Below, piece after piece: positions 17,553 to 24,824 of a stretch of 64,000 nt of DNA; within the stretch, counting starts at the first letter, position 1, and each line of letters starts with the position of its first letter. Below the pieces are notes generated by a model that saw nothing but the letters and a program-made list of their open reading frames with translations, made no database searches and was not told the origin of the DNA. The position numbers and the translations under genes were made by a program. The DNA is from Chitinivibrionales bacterium (GTDB taxonomy: Bacteria > Fibrobacterota > Chitinivibrionia > Chitinivibrionales > WJKA01). Location of the stretch: contig WJLW01000039.1 of assembly GCA_014728295.1 (NCBI GenBank), positions 48,490 through 112,489 on the forward strand, given 5' to 3'.

Positions 17553-19883
17553 ATGACAACCACAATACACTTCCTCAAAAAAGCGAGTATTTTCGGTGCA
17601 TTCTTACTTGTGGTGGGTATGCATCTGAATGTTAAAGCAGATGGACTGCCGGGCGAATTTATTTCAACGCAACGCTGGCACGATCTGTTCGCCCGCTATT
17701 CGCCATTGACAAATCCGGCTATTATCACCGAGGCAAATTACCTCGGCGCCCGGTTTGCCTTTTCGCCGACATTGGGTAATGCCTTCAAAATAATAGATTT
17801 GGGCGTTACTATTCCGGTTGGATTGTACCAATCGGTGGCCGTATCCTGGTTTTTTCTCACACCGGGAAGCTATGAGATCTACAGCATCAATCGGTCTACC
17901 AATATATGGGAGCCAAATGGGACAACCTCCAGTTCTGAAAATTATTTCATGCTGTCATACGCCATAAATCCCTGGAACAGGCTCAGCGTCGGTGCAAATT
18001 TGAATTTTGTTTATCAGTCGCTCTTTCCGGGGACCGAAAATGCTGAAAAGCGCTTCAATGAGAATTTCATTCCTGGTATCGATATCGGTGCAACCTACCG
18101 GCTATTCAGGCATCCCCTGGCAGGAAACCACGTAATTGGAATTAATCTGCAAAACCTGATATATGCTCCCACCATCGGAGAAGAATCGTTTCCTGCAAAT
18201 TTGCGCATCTCCTGGCTTGCCACTTTCTGGGAAAAGAGAATCGAATCGGGAATTGATTTTGACATTAAAGATGTTGTTGCTCAAGCGGATAAATTTCAGG
18301 ACGGCGACAAACAAATTGAATGGGAACTTTATGGACGCGTTGGCACGTGGCTGTTGCGGGTCTTTAAGCTGTACTTCCTGTTTGGGAGCAACGGCAGCGG
18401 CGCGCCTGATGCCGAAATTGACGTTCCCTGGGGACTGGCCGGCGGAATCAATATTCCATCCGTCAACATAGGGCGTGACCTCGAATTGCTGTACCAATAT
18501 CATGCCGTCGACGGTCCTGCTATCAACACCCATACAATCTATCTACGCGCCGATCTGGGCAAACACCGTGAAGAGATCTACGCACGTAAAATGGCGCGTC
18601 AACTCGATGCGTCGCCAAATGATTTGTACAACAAAGCGCTCACGCTTTACCATCAACAAAAATACTGGGAAGCCTTTTTTGTCTTCGGACAAATCCTTTC
18701 CCAGTTTCCCGACTTTTTCAAAAACGACTGGGTCAACTACTACCTGCACAGTTGCCAGGAAGAGCTTGACATGCGTCAGGCATCTCAGAGCGGCTATGCC
18801 GAGGCAATCAATAAATATCCGCAAAGTGAAATTGTGCCCTATGCCGATCTTGGCATCATGCGGGTAGTTTATCGGGAAGGAGACAACGCAAAAGTCTCCG
18901 ATCAGTTTGCCAAGCTCAATCAACTGGGTGTGCCCGACTCGCTGAAATATCATGCTTACTATCTCATGGGTCAAACCCATATGCGCAATAAAGATTATTC
19001 GAAAGCTATCCAATTGTTCAATCTTATTCCCGAAGGCCACCCCGAATACATTTTCGGCCAGCACTCCCTGGGTGTCTGCCAAGTGCTGAGCGACAACATG
19101 CAGGCCGCGATGGTTGCCCTTGAAAATGCGATTCAGTCTGAGGCTACCACCAGTACCCAGAAAGAGGGCGTTAACAGATCATACTTGCTTATTGGATATC
19201 TGTTTTACGAAGAGCTTTCGCTTTCAAAGGCGGTTACGGCGCTACGGTCTATTCCCGCCGGCAGCTATTATTACGAAGACGCTTTGTTGGGTCTTGGCTG
19301 GAGCGCCATTAAGGCCCGCCAATGGGCCGACTGCATGGACGCCGGCGTCAAATTGCAGAAAACGTCAAACAAAGAGGTTATCCAGTGCGAAGGCATGCTG
19401 CTTGAGGCCTATGCTCTTCTAATGCGCAAAAATTATGGCCAGGCACTTGACGTACTGCAAAAAGCGTATGACAAAATAAATAAGGTTAGTCCTCCTTCGA
19501 AGGAACAGTTGGCGACACGTACACAGCAATACGCGCAGGAACGCGAGGATTACGGCGAGGTAGCCGCCTCGGCCTACGACCTGGCGCTCGTGCGCCAAAC
19601 CAGTGCGGTTATCAAGCTGATTGACAGTTTGCATGTTGAACAGAAGAGCAGCAAGCAGAATATAGATGAGCATCTGAAGTTTTCGGATGAATTTGTCCGG
19701 AGCGGCTTCTTCTCACGCGGCATAGACAAGATCAAGGAAGATCTGGAATATGCGCTTGCGACTGCCGAGAAACTCAGCGGTACCAGTGCGACACCAGCGA
19801 AGCCCGTTGAGGAAACGGAGGAACTCGACGAAGAAATTCAGAAGCTTCAAGAAGAAATGCGCAAACTGGAAGAAGAGCAATAA
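17553..19883 (+). CDS. PorV-like barrel fused to a TPR domain
   Basis: About 776 residues. After a signal peptide (ASIFGAFLLVVGMHLNVKA) the first ~330 residues read as an outer-membrane barrel of the PorV kind (LTNPAIITEANYLGARFAFS; LSVGANLNFVYQSL; HVIGINLQNLIY). From about residue 365 the chain switches to TPR-type helices (ALTLYHQQKYWEAFFVFGQIL onward) and ends in an acidic coiled coil rich in Glu/Lys. A barrel carrying a periplasmic TPR scaffold on one chain is unusual and suggests a dedicated export or assembly platform, plausibly for the beta-helix proteins encoded on both sides. The ATG at 17553 is chosen because the earlier in-frame start at 17442 lies inside the previous gene. The tail is followed by a terminator. 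Confidence 0.75.
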   Translation: MTTTIHFLKKASIFGAFLLVVGMHLNVKADGLPGEFISTQRWHDLFARYSPLTNPAIITEANYLGARFAFSPTLGNAFKIIDLGVTIPVGLYQSVAVSWFFLTPGSYEIYSINRSTNIWEPNGTTSSSENYFMLSYAINPWNRLSVGANLNFVYQSLFPGTENAEKRFNENFIPGIDIGATYRLFRHPLAGNHVIGINLQNLIYAPTIGEESFPANLRISWLATFWEKRIESGIDFDIKDVVAQADKFQDGDKQIEWELYGRVGTWLLRVFKLYFLFGSNGSGAPDAEIDVPWGLAGGINIPSVNIGRDLELLYQYHAVDGPAINTHTIYLRADLGKHREEIYARKMARQLDASPNDLYNKALTLYHQQKYWEAFFVFGQILSQFPDFFKNDWVNYYLHSCQEELDMRQASQSGYAEAINKYPQSEIVPYADLGIMRVVYREGDNAKVSDQFAKLNQLGVPDSLKYHAYYLMGQTHMRNKDYSKAIQLFNLIPEGHPEYIFGQHSLGVCQVLSDNMQAAMVALENAIQSEATTSTQKEGVNRSYLLIGYLFYEELSLSKAVTALRSIPAGSYYYEDALLGLGWSAIKARQWADCMDAGVKLQKTSNKEVIQCEGMLLEAYALLMRKNYGQALDVLQKAYDKINKVSPPSKEQLATRTQQYAQEREDYGEVAASAYDLALVRQTSAVIKLIDSLHVEQKSSKQNIDEHLKFSDEFVRSGFFSRGIDKIKEDLEYALATAEKLSGTSATPAKPVEETEELDEEIQKLQEEMRKLEEEQ

Positions 19884-19932
19884 ATCGATTATTCTTCTTC
19901 CTTTCGCTTTGACTCGAAAGTATTTTTCACAT

Positions 19933-19964
19933 GCCCTGACCATTAAATTGGCAGGGCTTTTTTT
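19933..19964 (+). terminator. Rho-independent terminator after the barrel-TPR gene
   Basis: GCCCTG-A-CCA pairs with TGG-CAGGGC around a TTAAAT loop (one bulged A), followed by seven T residues. It separates the barrel-TPR gene from beta-helix paralogue 3, which starts 30 bases further on. Confidence 0.85.
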
Positions 19965-19994
19965 CTGTAATCACCTTGCACGGCCCTTTTTTGC

Positions 19995-20804
19995 ATGAGA
20001 CAGCTTTTTTTATTAGGCATATTCGGTGCAGTTCTAGCCTTGGGGATTGTCGCACAGGCGAAGGTTCTGATCGTGCCCTCTGCAGAGTATAAAAAAATCA
20101 GCCTGGCTCTGATTCGTTCAAGAGCGGGGGATACCGTTCTTGTCAAGCCAGGCACCTATCGTGAAGAACTGGTATTGGAGCCCGGCGTTGTGCTGGTTGC
20201 CGATGAAGAGGAGAAAGTGGTCCTGGACGGCAGGGGGAGAGGCAATGTTGTGACAATGGCTCGCCATGCAGCGGTCATTGGATTTAAAATCAGAAATGGA
20301 ACCTACGGCATTTTCTCACGCAACGCGACTGCCCGGATAGAGCATTGTCAGGTTGCGCGCAATGTCCGTTCGGGAATATTGTGCATTGGCGTGTTGCCTA
20401 AAATTGTTGACAATGTAATTGCATTCAATGGTGGCTCCGGCATTCAATGCCAAGGAATTCGTCCGCACGATATTTCCCGCATTAGTCACAATACGATTGC
20501 CTACAACAGCAATCACGGCATTTCTCTGAGCGGCGCATCAGGTGTGACGATTGAAAACAATATCATTGCTTTCAATGAGCGTCTCGGTACTAAAATCGAT
20601 CCGGAATCAAGAGATATCATCATCTTCAGCAATAATTATTACGGCAATCATGGCGGCGTTTATGATTTGCCGTCCGGCAATTTCTCTTTTGACCCGCTTT
20701 TTGTCTCCCCGAAAAAGCGCAGGATGAATTTCCGGCTCAGTCAGAATTCCCTCTGCCGCGGCAAGGCATCTGATAAAATGGATATGGGTGTACGCTTCGA
20801 ATAG
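19995..20804 (+). CDS. Secreted right-handed parallel beta-helix protein (paralogue 3)
   Basis: 269 residues with a clear signal peptide (QLFLLGIFGAVLALGIVAQA). It aligns along its full length with the proteins at 15803 and 16669 (SRAGDTVLVKPGTYREEL; IGFKIRNGTYGIFSRNA; HNTIAYNSNHGISLSGA; ENNIIAFNERLGTKI). No good ribosome-binding site precedes the ATG and a terminator lies just upstream, so either readthrough or a separate promoter drives it. It is convergent with the pdxJ-like gene, six bases apart. Confidence 0.8.
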   Translation: MRQLFLLGIFGAVLALGIVAQAKVLIVPSAEYKKISLALIRSRAGDTVLVKPGTYREELVLEPGVVLVADEEEKVVLDGRGRGNVVTMARHAAVIGFKIRNGTYGIFSRNATARIEHCQVARNVRSGILCIGVLPKIVDNVIAFNGGSGIQCQGIRPHDISRISHNTIAYNSNHGISLSGASGVTIENNIIAFNERLGTKIDPESRDIIIFSNNYYGNHGGVYDLPSGNFSFDPLFVSPKKRRMNFRLSQNSLCRGKASDKMDMGVRFE

Positions 20805-20810
20805 GCTCCG

Positions 20811-21521
20811 TCACAGTAGGGCAAGAAAATCACGAACTGCCGTATCCATACCGACAAGTACAGCACGTGAAACCAGTGCATGCCCCACGTGAAGTGCATT
20901 CAGGCGTGGCAAGTCACTGAACAGACCGCATGTCGTGTAGGTAATCCCCCTGCCGATGCCGACCTCTATGTCGTATTTGGGGGCCGTATGCTTTGACAGA
21001 AAAAGCAGCTTGCTCAGTTCTTCCTCCCGAGTCGGGCCGGTCGAATTCGCAAAGTAATGAGCATTCAATTCAATCCGGTCGGCCGACAATTTAAGGGCTG
21101 ATTTGAAGAGCGATTGGTCTGGATCAATAAACAATGAAACCTTAATATTGTGGTGCCTGAGCTTCTGCATTTTCTCCGAAAGGTCATTTTCATTGCCGGT
21201 TAACCTGAGTCCGCCCTCAGCAGCTTCCTCATCATGTTGCGAGGGAACAAACGTTACCAACTGGGGAGCAACATCGACGGCAAGTTGAATCAGCTCATTT
21301 TGAGGGGCAATGCACAAATTGAGATTGGTTGAGACCGTCTGTTTGAGCAGATAAACATCCCTGTCCTGAATGAGTGCTCTGTCTTCTCTCAAATGGACAT
21401 CGATGCCCTGGGCGCCTGCAAGCTCAGCAAGTGCTGCGGCTTGCACGGGGTCGGGATCTTTGGCGCCGGTTGCCTGTCGTATTGTTGCAATGTGGTTGAG
21501 GCTGACGCGCAGAGCTGGCAT
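20811..21521 (-). CDS. pdxJ: PdxJ-family protein with substituted catalytic residues
   Basis: 236 residues, the normal length of pyridoxine 5'-phosphate synthase, which joins deoxyxylulose 5-phosphate and 3-amino-2-oxopropyl phosphate. The family frame is plain: NHIATIRQATG, DPDPVQAA, GIDVHLREDR, AEGGLRLTG, VSLFIDPD, HVGHALVSRAV. With a constant offset of two from E. coli PdxJ, His45 is kept (His43) but the catalytic Glu72 is Cys70 and His193 is Arg191. Binding residues Asn9, Asp11, Arg20 and His52 are Ser7, Asn9, Thr18 and Leu50. It may be inactive, changed in substrate, or an unusual PdxJ. AAGGAG five bases before the ATG supports the start. Confidence 0.8.
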   Translation of the reverse strand: MPALRVSLNHIATIRQATGAKDPDPVQAAALAELAGAQGIDVHLREDRALIQDRDVYLLKQTVSTNLNLCIAPQNELIQLAVDVAPQLVTFVPSQHDEEAAEGGLRLTGNENDLSEKMQKLRHHNIKVSLFIDPDQSLFKSALKLSADRIELNAHYFANSTGPTREEELSKLLFLSKHTAPKYDIEVGIGRGITYTTCGLFSDLPRLNALHVGHALVSRAVLVGMDTAVRDFLALL

Positions 21522-21596
21522 GGGAACTCCTTGTTAATTCTGTGCATTCAATTGTGGAAAATACTCGATTGGCGGAGACCGCAAAATGCGAACTTT

Positions 21597-22739
21597 CTAT
21601 CCAGATGATTTGCACAACTGAGATGCAAACACCAGAGATACACCGTATCGCTTGAAATACGGAAGATATTCCAACAAGGTAGCAATGAAATCGGCATGCG
21701 ACTTTGCTTTGATCAGCAATGAGCCGCTTTTCTGGGCGCGGGTAATGATTATGCGCAGTGTTTCGCCGATTTCCTTGCGTGTCAAATCCGGTGAAACTGA
21801 CAAGTCTATCTGGTCAACGGGCAGCTCAAGCTTGCCGGCTATCGACATGCTTATATTCCCGGCTGCCTCCTGATCGAGCAGAAAATAAGCATTTCTTTTT
21901 TTTACTTCCGCTAATATGATTGACATTACGCGCGAATCGTTAAGTGCTCGCGATCCTCTATAATGCGAAAATCCTTTACATGCAGGTATTGCATCAGTAA
22001 ACTTATTGAAAAGCTTGCGAATCTGGAACTCGGAATAATGAACCTTAATAAACGAGTATAATGAGTCGGTTGTACGTCTGGTTTTTGACTCAAGGGGAAG
22101 TAGAATCACGATCTCTTTGCTGTATTCTTCAAAAATTTGTGCAGTCCATTCCGACCTTTTTTTGAGCGGCAGCAGCGAGACGGTCAACGGTTCGGGAAAC
22201 GACAGAATGTCGATGGTCGTCTGGTTGGCTTGAAATGAAAAATCGTCGATAACAAATGCAACCTGCGCAATTCTGCTGAGATAGGTGTCGGAAAATGAAA
22301 AGCTGACGCTAATGTGCGGCCTGGCTGGGGAGCGGCTCTTATAAGTCAATTTGCACGAGCTGTTGGCGCCGGGTGAACATAAACAATCGTCTACCCTGTA
22401 CAGAGAGGAGCGGGCGGCAGTGGTAAGCTTCCAGACAATAAATTCTGCAGAACGGCCTTGAGGCACCTTTATCCGGTAATGTATCTGTGACGAATCGTCG
22501 CTGGTTCGCCGTTCGATATTCTCCGAAGTTACTTCAAGCTCGGTGAAAGCTTTAGTTAATATATTTTCAAAGGGCAAGCTTGCAGAGGCCTGGGGGATGT
22601 CCGCTTGCGACGTCCGGGTTTTACTCTTGCGGGTTTCTGGGAGCAGATGTACCGGCAGCAATGCAGATTTGTAAAGCACAAACACCAGAGCTGATGCGAT
22701 GAGCCCAATTATGAAAAACAAAAAAAGTGCTTTTTTCAT
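21597..22739 (-). CDS. Divergent polysaccharide deacetylase family protein
   Basis: 380 residues: an N-terminal membrane helix (ALFLFFIIGLIASALVFVLY), a variable linker of about 140 residues, and from about residue 160 the divergent polysaccharide deacetylase (DUF610/YibQ) fold. Landmarks are AQVAFVIDDF for the usual IDDxG strand, PLTVSLLP, EIVILLPLES for the HLPME strand, and HYRGSRALND for the N-HMGS motif. The ordinary metal-binding His/Asp set is not obvious, as is common in this subfamily. It probably acts in the periplasm on a glycan or as a binding protein. Transcribed divergently from miaA and upstream of the pdxJ-like gene. Confidence 0.75.
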   Translation of the reverse strand: MKKALFLFFIIGLIASALVFVLYKSALLPVHLLPETRKSKTRTSQADIPQASASLPFENILTKAFTELEVTSENIERRTSDDSSQIHYRIKVPQGRSAEFIVWKLTTAARSSLYRVDDCLCSPGANSSCKLTYKSRSPARPHISVSFSFSDTYLSRIAQVAFVIDDFSFQANQTTIDILSFPEPLTVSLLPLKKRSEWTAQIFEEYSKEIVILLPLESKTRRTTDSLYSFIKVHYSEFQIRKLFNKFTDAIPACKGFSHYRGSRALNDSRVMSIILAEVKKRNAYFLLDQEAAGNISMSIAGKLELPVDQIDLSVSPDLTRKEIGETLRIIITRAQKSGSLLIKAKSHADFIATLLEYLPYFKRYGVSLVFASQLCKSSG

Positions 22740-22802
22740 GTGATGTCTTGTGCCGTTGGTTTATCGAGTCATTCAATATACCCAAATTATTGCTAAGAGT
22801 CA

Positions 22803-23771
22803 ATGAATTCATCACTAATAAAAACTGTCGGACCTTTGGTCGTACCGGTTGTGCTGGGACCAACCGCAGTAGGGAAAACGGGGATAGCGCTTCGTCTTGC
22901 ACGTGATTTGGATCGTGAAATAATATCATGCGATTCGCGGCAGATATACCGATATATGAATATTGCAACCGCCAAACCGTCGCCGGACCAACTGTCTGGG
23001 GTAAAGCACTGGCTTGTTGACTGTTGCGATCCGTCGGAGCACTACTCGGCATATGCATTCAGCCGGGATGCGTTGCGCATACTGATGCAGTCCAACGGCA
23101 GGGCAATTATTTGCGGGGGAACCGGATATTATTTCAAGTGCCTGGTGGAGGGCATTGCTCCGGCTACCCCGACTCAGATGCATTTTCGCAGAGAATACGA
23201 AAAAAAGGTGCATGCAGGCGGTACTTATAGTATATTTAATGAACTCAAAGCTGTAGATCCGGAAAGCGCCGGAAAAATACATCCACACGATATCCGGCGT
23301 ATTATTAGAGCTTTAGAAGTCTACTACTTTAGCGGCAGAAAAAGAAGTGATTTGCCCAAAGAGAGTCAACCTCCGGAACATTTACACTTTTGCGTCATAA
23401 AAGTAAGCTTGCCTCGATGCACCTTATACGACAGGATAAACAGTCGTGTGGATCAGATGTTTGAAAATGGATTGTGGCATGAATTTACCAGCCTGATCAA
23501 ACGAGGTTATTCATCTGAATCTGCAGGAATGCAGTGCGTAGGGTACAAAGAATTTTTTGAAGTTTTAAACAATAATATAACATTGGAAAGCGCACTGGAA
23601 CAGATCAAGCGCAATACCCGTCGCTATGCCAAAAGGCAAATCTCCTGGTTTAAGCACCAAGTGGAGGGAACTGAATTTGATCTTTCGACATGCACCTATG
23701 CAGATATTCTGGCGCAAGTGAAAAACGCAATCGAATCCGGTCGAAACGATACCAGGCGCCTGTTGGCTTAA
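22803..23771 (+). CDS. miaA: tRNA dimethylallyltransferase
   Basis: 322 residues. The enzyme adds a dimethylallyl group to N6 of A37 in tRNAs reading codons starting with U. The P-loop GPTAVGKTGIALRLARDL opens the protein, followed by the DSRQIYRYMNIATAKPS motif that holds the catalytic Asp and the substrate-binding region, GGTGYYFKCLVEG, HPHDIRRIIRALEVY and QMFENGL. The C-terminal QIKRNTRRYAKRQISWFK is the tRNA-binding helix typical of MiaA. The first ~15 residues before the P-loop are longer than in E. coli but give the only ATG. It diverges from the deacetylase-like gene. Confidence 0.95.
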   Translation: MNSSLIKTVGPLVVPVVLGPTAVGKTGIALRLARDLDREIISCDSRQIYRYMNIATAKPSPDQLSGVKHWLVDCCDPSEHYSAYAFSRDALRILMQSNGRAIICGGTGYYFKCLVEGIAPATPTQMHFRREYEKKVHAGGTYSIFNELKAVDPESAGKIHPHDIRRIIRALEVYYFSGRKRSDLPKESQPPEHLHFCVIKVSLPRCTLYDRINSRVDQMFENGLWHEFTSLIKRGYSSESAGMQCVGYKEFFEVLNNNITLESALEQIKRNTRRYAKRQISWFKHQVEGTEFDLSTCTYADILAQVKNAIESGRNDTRRLLA

Positions 23772-23786
23772 CGGTAAAAAAAAATC

Positions 23787-23815
23787 TTGTAATCAAGACG
23801 GGGTGATGATATAAT
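23787..23815 (+). promoter_or_regulatory. Strong sigma-70-type promoter with upstream A-tract
   Basis: TTGTAA (23787-23792) and a perfect TATAAT (23810-23815) are 17 bases apart, and a run of nine A residues lies just before the -35 box like an UP element. The expected start near 23822 gives a leader of about 140 bases before the low-complexity protein gene. Confidence 0.65.
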
Positions 23816-23963
23816 GGATGTATTCCTCGTACAACAACCAACTGTAAGCGTACCAAAATCCGAGAGTGACTCGCTGCGCTTACCCGGTATGCTATTTGTA
23901 AATCAACCTTTCTTCTACACCAGTTACCGTAAAATGAATGGTCCCTCGAAAGGAGCTGTTTAG
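23814..23963 (+). CDS. Possible 49-residue small protein ahead of the low-complexity protein
   Basis: An open frame of 49 codons (begins MDVFLVQQPTVSVPKSES) starts at ATG 23814 with GGGGTGAT upstream, which matches the 16S tail, and stops one base before the next ATG. Its last codons contain the AAAGGAG ribosome site of the following gene. Against it, its ATG overlaps the -10 box of the promoter at 23787-23815, so it could only be made from readthrough of miaA. No homologue is recognised. Low confidence. Confidence 0.25.
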   Translation: MDVFLVQQPTVSVPKSESDSLRLPGMLFVNQPFFYTSYRKMNGPSKGAV

Positions 23964-23964
23964 T

Positions 23965-24708
23965 ATGAATTCCGGCGACCAAAGCAGACAAAATCAAGGT
24001 GTGCGTATGCAATTTTCCAATTTGTACAACGACAAAAACACCAACTATTCTCCGAGTGCAAATTACAACTACGGCCACTCCAGAGGCCATCAGCAGAATC
24101 ATAACCATCAGAATCGCAGCAATTCGAAACAACAGCAGCCGCGCAAACAGCAAGACCGATTTAAGCGTGATATACTGAATGTGGTCGAACGCATGACGAA
24201 ACAAAATAATGTCATGATTAAATTGCTCAAAGAAATAAATGAGCGCCTGGGGGGACCGCCGGCTGCAACCAATAAGCCGCACAAGCAGAAGCCCAAGCAT
24301 CACGCAGACAAAAAGCAGGATAAGTACAGAGAATCCTCCCAGCATACTGACCGGCCACCATCTGCAGAAGACCGGCAGGAGTATGTACCGGACACTACGG
24401 ATTCTCCAAATCAAAATGGGCCCCAGAATGGCGATGCTTCCCAGCACCAGCCGCTAAACTCCCTCGACCAGTCAAGCCCCGGCGATTCAGCATCCAATGA
24501 GCGCCGGCAAAATGCTTCCGACGACAGGAATGAGGAGTATAATAAAAGCGAAGGCATTGATGCTCCTGTTTTTGTTGACTCAGAGGAATATAATAACGCA
24601 GAGGACACCGAGCAGCACCCGTCTGAGGGGTACCAGAATTCAGACCATGCTCACAATTACGACGCAGCCCCTCAAAGCCTTTCCGGAGACGCGGACGAAA
24701 AATCATAA
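23965..24708 (+). CDS. Low-complexity hydrophilic protein with a short coiled coil
   Basis: 247 residues from the ATG at 23965 (AGGAG nine bases upstream). The sequence is dominated by Asn, Gln, Ser, His, Asp and Glu. An Asn/His/Gln-rich N-terminus (about 1-60) leads to a basic stretch, a helix likely to form a coiled coil (RDILNVVERMTKQNNVMIKL, about 68-100), and a long disordered acidic tail. No signal peptide or membrane segment. I recognise no family. The composition suggests RNA binding, condensate formation or a scaffolding role, but nothing proves it. It sits between miaA and a barrel/HEAT fusion behind its own strong promoter. Confidence 0.65.
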   Translation: MNSGDQSRQNQGVRMQFSNLYNDKNTNYSPSANYNYGHSRGHQQNHNHQNRSNSKQQQPRKQQDRFKRDILNVVERMTKQNNVMIKLLKEINERLGGPPAATNKPHKQKPKHHADKKQDKYRESSQHTDRPPSAEDRQEYVPDTTDSPNQNGPQNGDASQHQPLNSLDQSSPGDSASNERRQNASDDRNEEYNKSEGIDAPVFVDSEEYNNAEDTEQHPSEGYQNSDHAHNYDAAPQSLSGDADEKS

Positions 24709-24824
24709 CGTTTTCTATGCACAAAACCGATATGTATAGTACAATAGTATCTTAGACATATACATATCACCGTCCCGGTAAGTTCCACGGGCAAATTATT
24801 TAGCTGTGTGTCAAGAATAACGTT

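Noticed and set aside
23650..24447. 265-codon minus-strand frame across the miaA end and the low-complexity gene
   Set aside because: It covers the 3' end of miaA and a promoter on the other strand, and its hydrophobic stretches arise from the complement of Asn/Gln/His codons.
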